From Verrucomicrobiales bacterium (GTDB taxonomy: Bacteria; Verrucomicrobiota; Verrucomicrobiia; Limisphaerales; Palsa-1400), in NCBI GenBank assembly GCA_028293405.1, contig JAQGOW010000670.1:1-8002 (forward strand): a stretch of DNA of 8,002 bases. The letters are read 5' to 3'. The position numbers and the translations under genes are program-made. Under the pieces are notes generated by a model that did not search any database, had not been told where the DNA came from, and was given only the letters and a program-made list of their open reading frames with translations. Positions 1 to 6,134 of this stretch are shown piece by piece. How positions within the stretch are numbered: the stretch's first letter is position 1; each line of letters starts with the position of its first letter.

Positions 1-198
1 GGCAACGAGCCCGATATGAAAAAACGCACGGCGCTCCTCAAACAAGCCGAGACCATTCTGGTTCACGATGACGTGCCGATCGTGCCGATTTATTTCTGGG
101 TTGGTTTTACCTATTACAATCCGGCAAACGTGAAAGGGATTTATCCCAACGTGTTGGACATTCATCCGTTGAATGCGATTTGGAAAACAGGCCGGTAA
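1..198 (+). CDS. oppA: Oligopeptide ABC transporter substrate-binding protein, C-terminal fragment
   Basis: Only the last 65 residues are in the window. The reading frame is open from base 1 and ends at TAA (196-198). The fragment has the usual C-terminal pattern of peptide-binding proteins of the SBP_bac_5 family (OppA/DppA): a basic helix with ALLKQAE, then a hydrophobic strand VPIVPIYFWV, then an NVKG-IYPN turn and the closing DIHPLNAIWK. In that family the protein sits outside the cytoplasmic membrane and delivers short peptides to the OppB/OppC channel. Matching permeases occur in the same orientation but only at 5220-7050, so the operon is not compact. A candidate terminator overlaps the stop codon. 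The family call is secure; the exact ligand (oligopeptide, dipeptide or murein peptide) cannot be told from this fragment. Confidence 0.88.
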   Translation, partial: GNEPDMKKRTALLKQAETILVHDDVPIVPIYFWVGFTYYNPANVKGIYPNVLDIHPLNAIWKTGR

Positions 199-228
199 CG
201 CGCTATTGCGAACCGTCTTTAGTTTTTT
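193..228 (+). terminator. Candidate intrinsic terminator after oppA
   Basis: An inverted repeat overlaps the oppA stop codon. CGGT (193-196) pairs with ACCG (212-215), and CGC (199-201) pairs with GCG (208-210), with a 2x1 internal loop and a 6-base apical loop. It is followed at once by a T-rich tract (216-228, 10 of 13 bases T, ending in six T). The stem is short and interrupted, so strength is uncertain, but position and T-run fit a rho-independent terminator that closes the oppA transcript. Confidence 0.5.
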
Positions 229-252
229 CTGCGGCGCAACTAGCGTTGGCGA

Positions 253-1041
253 ATGGAAAATTCTGTTACTGATTCCACGTCACGACGACGCTTGTTGTTT
301 GCCGGGTTTTGCGCGTTGATTGGCGGAATTTTTGGCAGTCGGAAAGCCGCTGCCGCGGCGGTTGAAAGCATGGGCGAACCCGTAACAACGCATATGCGAC
401 GCGGAAAGCCGCCTGTGGAGCCGCTTGATACTATGGTGTTGTTCGCGCGCGGCGATGACAGCACTGGGAAAGCTATTACTCACCAGGTGTTGTCGCTGGT
501 CCACGAGGAGAAAGGGAAAAGTTCCTATCCGTGGACGCTGTACACGAGTCTCAAAACTCACCATGAAAATGGAGACGCTTGTGGAATATGTTCTCGATTG
601 CACAAGAGCGGCCCGGGTTGGTCGTCAGGAGTTCATTCAGAGGTCTATTGCCATGATCGCGCGACGGCGATTGGAATGAACATTGAAATGAGCAACGATT
701 ACGCCGGAACCGAGGAGTCGCAGGTGATCGGATTGAACATTCAGGCGGTCGGCGGTCCCACGCCAATGCGCCACGGCATCCAAATTCATGACGGTCAGAA
801 TCATTTTCAAACCGGAATTCATTTAAAGGGAAAGGGCACGACCGGAGTGGACCTTGCGGGTAATTACGACGTCGGAATTAATTTGCGGAACAACAACGTG
901 CGCCTCAATGAGGGAGCCTGTGTTGAGTTGGATGGTAAGGGGCAGATTAAAATCCGGTATAAAAATAATCGAATTGAATTTCTAAATGGCGATCGGTGCA
1001 TTGGCCATTTGGACGTCAACGGTGAAGACCATGCGCTTTGA
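253..1041 (+). CDS. Unrecognised Tat-exported protein with G-x-N-I type repeats
   Basis: I do not recognise this 262-residue protein. Its N-terminus looks like a twin-arginine export signal: polar residues 1-9, SRRRLLFAG at 10-18, a hydrophobic stretch to about 27, then an alanine-rich stretch (32-36) that could hold the cleavage site. The signal supports the ATG at 253, although no clear Shine-Dalgarno sequence precedes it. Residues 60-135 form a mixed region with a CGIC pair (Cys110, Cys113). From about 141 to 212 a short motif recurs: GMNIE (141), GLNIQ (160), GIQIH (175), GIHLK (188), GVDLA (198), GINLR (208). Regular Gly-hydrophobic-polar-hydrophobic turns of this kind suggest a beta-solenoid or tail-spike-like fold. 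It lies 54 bases after oppA, behind a candidate terminator, and converges with the dehydrogenase gene. A secreted surface or binding protein is a guess. Confidence 0.7.
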   Translation: MENSVTDSTSRRRLLFAGFCALIGGIFGSRKAAAAAVESMGEPVTTHMRRGKPPVEPLDTMVLFARGDDSTGKAITHQVLSLVHEEKGKSSYPWTLYTSLKTHHENGDACGICSRLHKSGPGWSSGVHSEVYCHDRATAIGMNIEMSNDYAGTEESQVIGLNIQAVGGPTPMRHGIQIHDGQNHFQTGIHLKGKGTTGVDLAGNYDVGINLRNNNVRLNEGACVELDGKGQIKIRYKNNRIEFLNGDRCIGHLDVNGEDHAL

Positions 1042-1056
1042 CGTGACACATGTTAA

Positions 1057-2940
1057 TCACGGTACAATCAGTCGATAAAAAACGTCACCGCTGGCGGCGT
1101 CGATAGGAACAACCACGTGATTCGTATTCGATGAGTTCGCGACGGTGATCCAGCTTGTTGGATCGACATTGTTTGTTTGGGACTGAAGGCGTCCGCCTGC
1201 CACCGGCCATGAGAGGTCGAGCGTGTTGCCCAAGAGTTTCGCGGTGAGACGGACCGAGGCGAGTTTGTAAACGACACCGCCGCTACCATTCGGAGCAGTG
1301 CTAGTCGCCATCGCGTAGAGTTCGCCGTTGGCGTCTTGGCCGAAACCGTGGACGGTTTGCCCATTCGGCAAAATCTCGGAACCAAACTGCGGCAGGGTGA
1401 ACACATTGATTGTGCCGAGTTGGAGGTCGGCGTAGAAGATGCGTCCGTTGATTCGCGTTGGTGAAGGAATCAACGCCAGATCACCAAAGATGTATTTGCC
1501 ATAGAGTTCGGGCATGTCGGTTCCGCGATAGACGAAACCGCCGGTAATCGAAATGCCGTTGTTGTGGTCGTATTCGAGGATGCCGAGCGGACCGGTGATC
1601 GGGTCGATAAGATCCGGTGGTGTTCCGGGGCTAAAATGTCCGGGCGGCGCGCCGATGGTTCCAGCGTTGCCGGTTGGACCGTTCGTCATGTTGAAAAGGT
1701 AATCGCCTTCTTTGATGGCCCAGCCGTAATTGCCGCCGCGCACGATGCTGTTGATTTCCTCGATGTTGTTCTGTCCGACATCGGCTTCGATCAGGTCGCC
1801 GGTGACCTGGTCGAAGGAAAAGCGATACGGATTGCGCAGGCCGTAAGCGTAAATTTCTGGCACCTGGCCCTGACCTTGGAACGGGTTGTTCGTGGGGATG
1901 CGGTATTGCCCGTTGGCGCTGATTGGGTCGACGCTCGATGAAGTGAGGCTCGGGTTGAGCGGATCGAACCGCAGCATTTTGCCAAGCGGTACACTGAGGT
2001 TTTGCGCGTTGCCGCCGGGCGAGATGTGGCCGGTACCGACGTCGTTGGCGTTGCCACCGTCGCCCAAAGCCAAATACAAATAGCCGTCGGGCCCGAAGGT
2101 GCACGTGCCGCCGTTGTGGTTTTGCGCGTTTTTGCCGAACGAGATCACTTCGCGGAGCGAGGTTGCGTCGATGACGCTGGCGTTCGTGCTGGAGATTTTC
2201 CATTCATTGATGGCGTTTTTGTAAAGATTGGCGGCACCGCCCGGAAGAGGATAGGTCAGCGAACCATTCGTTGGCTCGCTATTATAGGTGTAGAGCGTGC
2301 GATAGCCGGGGCTCGAAGGATAGTTGTAACCGGGATGAAAGGCCAAGCCGAGCAAACCGCGTTCGTCGTTCGGACTTGAGACAACGAGTGGTGGCGAGAC
2401 GAGGCTACGCAGATCGTGTGCGGGTGTGGTCACGAGCACGCCATCTTGGATGACGCGGACGAGGCCATTTTGCTCCAGCACAAAAAGCCGATGGCTATCA
2501 CCCGGTGAGCTGATGCCGTAAAGCGGTGCGGATAGATTGGTGGCAATGGGCACGAGGAAAAGGGAAACGGCACCGTTGGTCACTTTCGGTGTGTAGCGCG
2601 CGATGGTGACGTTGACGGGCGTTGAAGTGCTGACCAGACCGGAGTTGTCCTTGGCCACTGCGGTCAAAGTGTGCGTTCCGAGCGTGAAAGCGAACCCGGC
2701 AACGGTGAAGTTGTACGGCGTGCTGGTAAAGGTTCGCAGTAACGTTGGCCCGTCGAATAATTGAACGTTCGTTACGGAACCAGTCGTGGTGCTCGCGGTC
2801 GTGTTGACCCCGAAACTATCGGTGTTGCCGAAGACGGCTCCGTCAGGCGGGTTTGTGATGGTGATACTTGGTGACCCTTTGGCGGAACTCACGATGATGA
2901 GACAAAGGCTGATTACAATCCGGTACACGTGCGCTTTCAT
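1057..2940 (-). CDS. Exported PQQ-dependent sugar (glucose/sorbosone) dehydrogenase-like protein with Ig-like domain
   Basis: This 627-residue protein begins with a Sec signal peptide (K2, R7, hydrophobic core to about residue 20). Residues 25-113 form a bacterial Ig-like domain (ITITNPPDGAVF ... LTAVAKDNSG ... PVNVTI). Residues 124-560 are a GSDH-family six-bladed beta-propeller (PF07995 type). The expected landmarks are all visible: ERGLLGLAFHP (193-203), NHNGG with His275, LGDGG with Asp294, GLRNPYR with Arg369, DVGQNNIEEIN (387-397) and GGNYGW (402-407). His and Arg at such positions are catalytic or PQQ-contacting in soluble glucose dehydrogenase. Residues 563-627 are a small C-terminal module (LDLSWP ... 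LQSQTN ... VFYRL) typical of verrucomicrobial exported proteins. GGAAAG lies 7 bases before the ATG and supports the start. The likely role is oxidation of sugars or aldoses outside the cytoplasm; the substrate is unknown. Confidence 0.9.
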   Translation of the reverse strand: MKAHVYRIVISLCLIIVSSAKGSPSITITNPPDGAVFGNTDSFGVNTTASTTTGSVTNVQLFDGPTLLRTFTSTPYNFTVAGFAFTLGTHTLTAVAKDNSGLVSTSTPVNVTIARYTPKVTNGAVSLFLVPIATNLSAPLYGISSPGDSHRLFVLEQNGLVRVIQDGVLVTTPAHDLRSLVSPPLVVSSPNDERGLLGLAFHPGYNYPSSPGYRTLYTYNSEPTNGSLTYPLPGGAANLYKNAINEWKISSTNASVIDATSLREVISFGKNAQNHNGGTCTFGPDGYLYLALGDGGNANDVGTGHISPGGNAQNLSVPLGKMLRFDPLNPSLTSSSVDPISANGQYRIPTNNPFQGQGQVPEIYAYGLRNPYRFSFDQVTGDLIEADVGQNNIEEINSIVRGGNYGWAIKEGDYLFNMTNGPTGNAGTIGAPPGHFSPGTPPDLIDPITGPLGILEYDHNNGISITGGFVYRGTDMPELYGKYIFGDLALIPSPTRINGRIFYADLQLGTINVFTLPQFGSEILPNGQTVHGFGQDANGELYAMATSTAPNGSGGVVYKLASVRLTAKLLGNTLDLSWPVAGGRLQSQTNNVDPTSWITVANSSNTNHVVVPIDAASGDVFYRLIVP

Positions 2941-3050
2941 TCTACTTCTTTCCGTTTGATCGGCAGACCTCGGGGGAAGAGTTCAGCTCGCGTTGTGTAT
3001 AAGATGGACGAGGACGCAGATTTGTTCCCGGGAGTTTTGTTGTCGTAGGG

Positions 3051-3080
3051 ATATTATCTGTGGCTGAACTGGATCGTCAG
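3051..3080 (-). promoter_or_regulatory. Weak sigma70-like promoter candidate for the dehydrogenase gene
   Basis: On the minus strand CTGACG (3080-3075, 4 of 6 matches to TTGACA) and TAATAT (3056-3051, 4 of 6 to TATAAT) are separated by 18 bases. The element overlaps the end of the MFS gene and would leave a leader of roughly 100 bases before the dehydrogenase ATG. The 136-base gap 2941-3076 shows no other gene, no terminator hairpin with a T-run and no obvious structured RNA. Confidence 0.25.
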
Positions 3081-4588
3081 GATTCGCGACCGGCTTCACG
3101 CACGCGGATTAAACTACGCAAGGTGAGCAGGCCGATGGGCGCGACGGTCGCGCAGAGCGCGAAAACCAACCACATCATTCCGGAATTTCTCGGGCCGTTT
3201 TCCGGACAATACTTCAGCAACAGAAATCCTGTGTTGGCCACGAGGAGTTTTCCGAGAAACAGCGGAATGTAGGAGAGTGCGCTGTAAGAAGCTTCCTGGC
3301 CTTTGGGCGCGATGGCGGCGGCGTATTCGTAGACGCGTGGTGAATAGCAAGCTTCGCCAACTGAGAAAATAATTACGTAAATCGCAATCATCACGTAATA
3401 GGGATGCACCGGGCCAGTCATGCCGAGGTAGCGGTGATGAATGAAATTGCCGAATGCCCCGTTGGCTAAGGGCACAAACCAGTTCGTCGGCAGCGCCATG
3501 ATGAAGACTGACGCCGCACAAATGGTTCCACCAATAATCACCATTCTGTACGCAGCGAAGCGCTGGGTGAGTGCGCCGAAGATCGGGACGAGCAACACAA
3601 TCATCAGGTTGTTGATATTGAGCAGGTGTCCGATCGGCGCGCCGTCGCCCAATTCGCGAATGCCGAATTTGGGGAACACGTAATCCATGCCGACGGTGAT
3701 GATTTTCAAAAAGCCGATGAAACCGAGAAACGCGAGCAATCGATAAAACGCGGATTGTTGCAAAAGGCCGGCAAACAAATTGAACGTGTCTTTGGCGCTG
3801 TCGCGCACGGCGAACCAAAATGAATTCAAAAAGCTCGCGCCCGGATATTTGGGTTTTTCAGGATTGATGCGGCAACCTTCGTCGGTGACTTCAACGTTTT
3901 TGCGCAAACAATAAGTGATCGGCAGGAGTGCGACTTCGAAACCAAGACTGACGAGGAACAACGCCCGGTACGTGCTGATGTGCATTCCGAAAAGGTCAAA
4001 ATGGCCATGTTCGCCCAGACCGCTTCGCAGCCAGTCGAATACATAACCCGCCGTCAAAAAGGCAAGGTTCATGATCATGTAGAGCATTGAGAATGAGATG
4101 GAGCGTTGGGCCGTGGTGGAGTAACGGCGTGTGGCCGCGACGAGGATCGGGCCAGCCAGGGCTTCGCCGATTGCCAACGGAAACAAACCCACGCCCAACG
4201 CCAGCCATTTGACGTTTCCGAAAACCATCGCCACGCGAGCGATGATGCAGATATACATTCCAAGCAGTAAACTTTTGCGTAAACCGATCGCGTCTGCCAG
4301 AGCGCCGATCATGATGGTCATTCCCGTCATGGCCATTGCCCACAGCCCCACCATTCCCACCGCCGATTTATCGCCGTAGCCGAAATCAGACGAAAGCCAC
4401 AGGACGAAGGTTTTGTTCGTGATGGAATACGCTGTGATGGAAAGAAATTTAATCAGGAAGATCAGCCACAACTCGCGAGTGGCGCCCTTGAGCACGGTGA
4501 ACCGGCTGATAAAACCTGAAATGCCTCGCTCTGAAGACGGATTGCCGACGCTGGTTGTTGCAGGCGTCGAGCTTGTTGGCGCGGACAT
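3077..4588 (-). CDS. MFS transporter, distantly POT/peptide-transporter-like
   Basis: A 503-residue inner-membrane protein with about 12 predicted hydrophobic helices: roughly 40-64, 77-97, 104-124, 127-150, 165-185, 207-229, 287-305, 325-341, 347-368, 397-416, 433-457 and 469-492. The usual central cytoplasmic loop lies at 230-285. The MFS motif A is clear between helices 2 and 3 (GALADAIGLRKSL, 95-107). Helix 10 carries GEACYSPRVYEY, followed by APKGQEASYSAL, a layout like that of proton-coupled peptide (POT) transporters. However, the ExxERFxYY motif expected in helix 1 of classical POT proteins is absent (ELWLIFLIKFLSITAYS instead). The substrate is therefore open: peptides are possible, but so are other organic solutes. 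Residues 1-35 are a polar Ser/Thr/Pro-rich tail. No good Shine-Dalgarno sequence precedes the ATG. It is divergent from the toxin-antitoxin pair and lies upstream of the dehydrogenase gene on the same strand (136-base gap). Confidence 0.85.
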   Translation of the reverse strand: MSAPTSSTPATTSVGNPSSERGISGFISRFTVLKGATRELWLIFLIKFLSITAYSITNKTFVLWLSSDFGYGDKSAVGMVGLWAMAMTGMTIMIGALADAIGLRKSLLLGMYICIIARVAMVFGNVKWLALGVGLFPLAIGEALAGPILVAATRRYSTTAQRSISFSMLYMIMNLAFLTAGYVFDWLRSGLGEHGHFDLFGMHISTYRALFLVSLGFEVALLPITYCLRKNVEVTDEGCRINPEKPKYPGASFLNSFWFAVRDSAKDTFNLFAGLLQQSAFYRLLAFLGFIGFLKIITVGMDYVFPKFGIRELGDGAPIGHLLNINNLMIVLLVPIFGALTQRFAAYRMVIIGGTICAASVFIMALPTNWFVPLANGAFGNFIHHRYLGMTGPVHPYYVMIAIYVIIFSVGEACYSPRVYEYAAAIAPKGQEASYSALSYIPLFLGKLLVANTGFLLLKYCPENGPRNSGMMWLVFALCATVAPIGLLTLRSLIRVREAGRES

Positions 4589-4669
4589 TGTGCGAGTTTA
4601 GGAGGGCGAGGGGATTGGTTAAAGACTTTTTGCCAAAATGCCTGAGCCCGCTGCGACGAAGTGAAGGGC

Positions 4670-4705
4670 TTGCCGGGCGCGGGGCGAACCTCTAAGCTGT
4701 TCACA
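4670..4705 (+). promoter_or_regulatory. Weak promoter candidate for the toxin-antitoxin (and oppBC) unit
   Basis: TTGCCG (4670-4675, 4 of 6 to TTGACA) and TAAGCT (4693-4698, 3 of 6 to TATAAT) are spaced by 17 bases. Transcription would start at or next to the antitoxin ATG at 4705, giving a leaderless message; this fits the lack of any Shine-Dalgarno sequence before that ATG. AAGCTG occurs at 4694-4699 and again at 4712-4717, flanking the start codon, and could be an operator repeat. The 116-base gap 4589-4704 must also hold the divergent MFS promoter, which I could not place. Confidence 0.25.
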
Positions 4706-4923
4706 TGCTACAAGCTGACGTCATCCAAAAAATGTCAGTGAGCGACCGGCTCCGGACGATGGAGCAGTTATGGGATGCTCTCGCCCGTGAAGAAACAAAA
4801 GTTCCCTCTCCCGAGTGGCATGGCCAGGTTCTGGCCGAACGCAAAGCGCGGGTTGAACGGGGCGAAGCAAAATTCTTTACCCTCGAGCAGCTTCGCACCT
4901 ATCTGCGCGAGCAGAAGTCATGA
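4705..4923 (+). CDS. Type II antitoxin, putative addiction module component (PF09720 type)
   Basis: A 72-residue acidic/helical protein that fits the short addiction-module family PF09720/TIGR02574. It has the N-terminal helix with MSVSDRLRTMEQLWDAL (10-26), a central P-S-P-E-W-H turn (34-39), a helix with LAERKARVERGEAKFF (43-58) and a closing helix. Family members are antitoxins that bind and neutralise a ParE/RelE-like partner. The next gene is such a toxin, and its ATG overlaps this stop codon (ATGA, 4920-4923), so the pair is translationally coupled. The ATG at 4705 gives the usual family length; no Shine-Dalgarno sequence precedes it. Whether this small protein represses its own promoter is unknown. 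Confidence 0.9.
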   Translation: MLQADVIQKMSVSDRLRTMEQLWDALAREETKVPSPEWHGQVLAERKARVERGEAKFFTLEQLRTYLREQKS

Positions 4924-5216
4924 CCATTGTTGTCCTCGATTCGGCGGCCGAGGACATCAAAGCCGGTAGGAATTTCTACGATTCGCGTGAGTCCGGTATC
5001 GGCGACTACTTTGAAGAATCGATTCTTTCTGATTTGGATTCATTGATTCTTTATGCAGGAATTCATTCCACTCACTTTGGATTTTACCGCATGCTTTCAC
5101 AACGGTTTCCATTCGGCATCTATTACGAAATCGGAGAGGGTATCGCCGTCGTTTACGCGATTTTAGACATGCGACGCGATCCAGTGTGGATTCGCGAGGA
5201 ACTTGGGAAACGATAG
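4920..5216 (+). CDS. ParE/RelE-family toxin
   Basis: A 98-residue protein with the ParE/RelE toxin layout. The N-terminal strand VVLDSAAEDI is followed by two helices: one with A-GRNFYDSRESGIGDYF (14-31) and one with ESILSDLDSLI. The core is then YRMLSQRFPFGIYYEI (57-72) and AVVYAILDMRRDPVWIREEL (76-95). The Y-R-x-x-x-x-x-R-F-P-F-x-I-Y-Y block and the C-terminal R-R-D-P are typical of the ParE-like toxins that pair with PF09720 antitoxins. All core elements are present, so the toxin looks intact. ParE relatives inhibit DNA gyrase and RelE relatives cleave mRNA; sequence alone does not decide between them here. The start overlaps the antitoxin stop. It ends in two tandem in-frame stops (TAG 5214-5216, TAA 5217-5219), directly followed by the oppB ATG at 5220. 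Confidence 0.9.
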   Translation: MTIVVLDSAAEDIKAGRNFYDSRESGIGDYFEESILSDLDSLILYAGIHSTHFGFYRMLSQRFPFGIYYEIGEGIAVVYAILDMRRDPVWIREELGKR

Positions 5217-5219
5217 TAA

Positions 5220-6134
5220 ATGTATTTCCTCAAGCGCATCCTATTTTTCATCCCGCTGTTGCTGGTCGTCAGCTTCCTGGCGTTTTCCCTCGTGCGCTTT
5301 GTTCCCGGTGGCCCGTTTGATTCGGAACGACGCGCGGCTTCACCTGAAATTGAACGGAACCTCAAGACGAAGTATCACCTGGATGAACCGATTCTAAAAC
5401 AATATGGACGGTTTCTAGTCGATGCACTTCACGGTGATCTTGGGCCGTCCCTCAAGTATCGCAATCATACCGTTTCCGAGATCATTGTGCAGGGTTTGCC
5501 GGTGTCGCTGACGTTGGGCGGAATGGCGTTTTGTTTTGCGCTGGGGATCGGCATTCCGCTTGGGTTTTTCAGCGCGGTGAATCGTGGTGGTTGGGGGGAT
5601 TACGCGGGAAGTTTTCTGGCGATCCTCGTCATCTGCATTCCGGGCCTGGTGATTGGGCCGATGCTCATTATGTTTTTTGCGATCAAGCTGCGGGTGTTTC
5701 CAGTCGCGCTTTGGGGTTCGTGGATGCATGTCGTTTTACCGACGGTCGCGCTTGGATTGTATTTCTCTGGCACGATCGCGCGACTGATGCGTGAGGGGAT
5801 GAGCACAACGTTGCATTCGGAATTCATCATGACCGCGCGAGCCAAAGGTTTGAGTGAAACGGCGGTGTTGATAAAGCACGCGTTCCGCATCGCAGTGTTG
5901 CCTGTGTTGTCATACAGCGGTCCGATGCTGGCGGATTTGTTGACGGGTTCGTTCGTTGTCGAAAATCTGTTTCAGATTCCCGGCATTGGCGTGTTCATGG
6001 TGAACAGTTCGTTGAACTCGGATTATACAATGGTGGTCGGGTTGGTGTTGCTTTATGCGGTGTTGTTGTTGGGGTTGAACCTGGTGGTGGATTTTGCGTA
6101 TGGCCTCTTAGATCCGAGGGTGCGCTATGAGTGA
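5220..6134 (+). CDS. oppB: Oligopeptide ABC transporter permease OppB
   Basis: A 304-residue inner-membrane subunit that matches OppB along its whole length (E. coli OppB is about 306 residues). It has the first helix FLKRILFFIPLLLVVSFLAF, then RFVPGGPFDSER (26-37), KYHLDEPILKQYGRFL (51-66) and HGDLGPSLKYR (71-81), which separate OppB from generic DppB. Five further hydrophobic segments follow. The ATPase-contacting EAA loop is at 201-230 (EFIMTARAKGLSE ... ILP-type end VLPVLS), and the IPGIG signature is at 253-257. With OppC it forms the channel through which peptides bound by OppA enter the cell. Only 3 bases separate it from the toxin stop, and a weak GGGA sits 10 bases before the ATG inside the toxin gene, so translation is probably coupled to the toxin-antitoxin genes. 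It overlaps oppC by 8 bases. Confidence 0.95.
   Translation: MYFLKRILFFIPLLLVVSFLAFSLVRFVPGGPFDSERRAASPEIERNLKTKYHLDEPILKQYGRFLVDALHGDLGPSLKYRNHTVSEIIVQGLPVSLTLGGMAFCFALGIGIPLGFFSAVNRGGWGDYAGSFLAILVICIPGLVIGPMLIMFFAIKLRVFPVALWGSWMHVVLPTVALGLYFSGTIARLMREGMSTTLHSEFIMTARAKGLSETAVLIKHAFRIAVLPVLSYSGPMLADLLTGSFVVENLFQIPGIGVFMVNSSLNSDYTMVVGLVLLYAVLLLGLNLVVDFAYGLLDPRVRYE

Noticed and set aside
1042..1061. Inverted repeat CGTGA / TCACG between the convergent Tat-protein and dehydrogenase genes, as a two-way terminator
   Set aside because: The stem is only 5 bp with a 10-base loop and no T-run on either strand, so it is too weak to call.
1631..2203. Long open frame (190 residues) on the minus strand inside the dehydrogenase gene
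   Set aside because: It is an arginine-rich out-of-frame shadow with no family resemblance; the 627-residue frame has all domain motifs.
3114..3818. 234-residue open frame on the minus strand within the MFS gene
   Set aside because: Arg/His-rich composition typical of a shifted frame; the overlapping MFS frame is clearly the real gene.
4645..4670. AGCCC / GGGCT inverted repeat upstream of the antitoxin as an operator or terminator
   Set aside because: Five base pairs with a 16-base gap in GC-rich DNA is expected by chance, and no T-run follows.
4589..5219. TA pair as part of a defence island or mobile element
   Set aside because: No transposase, integrase, terminal repeats or other defence genes are visible; the neighbours are transport and metabolic genes.
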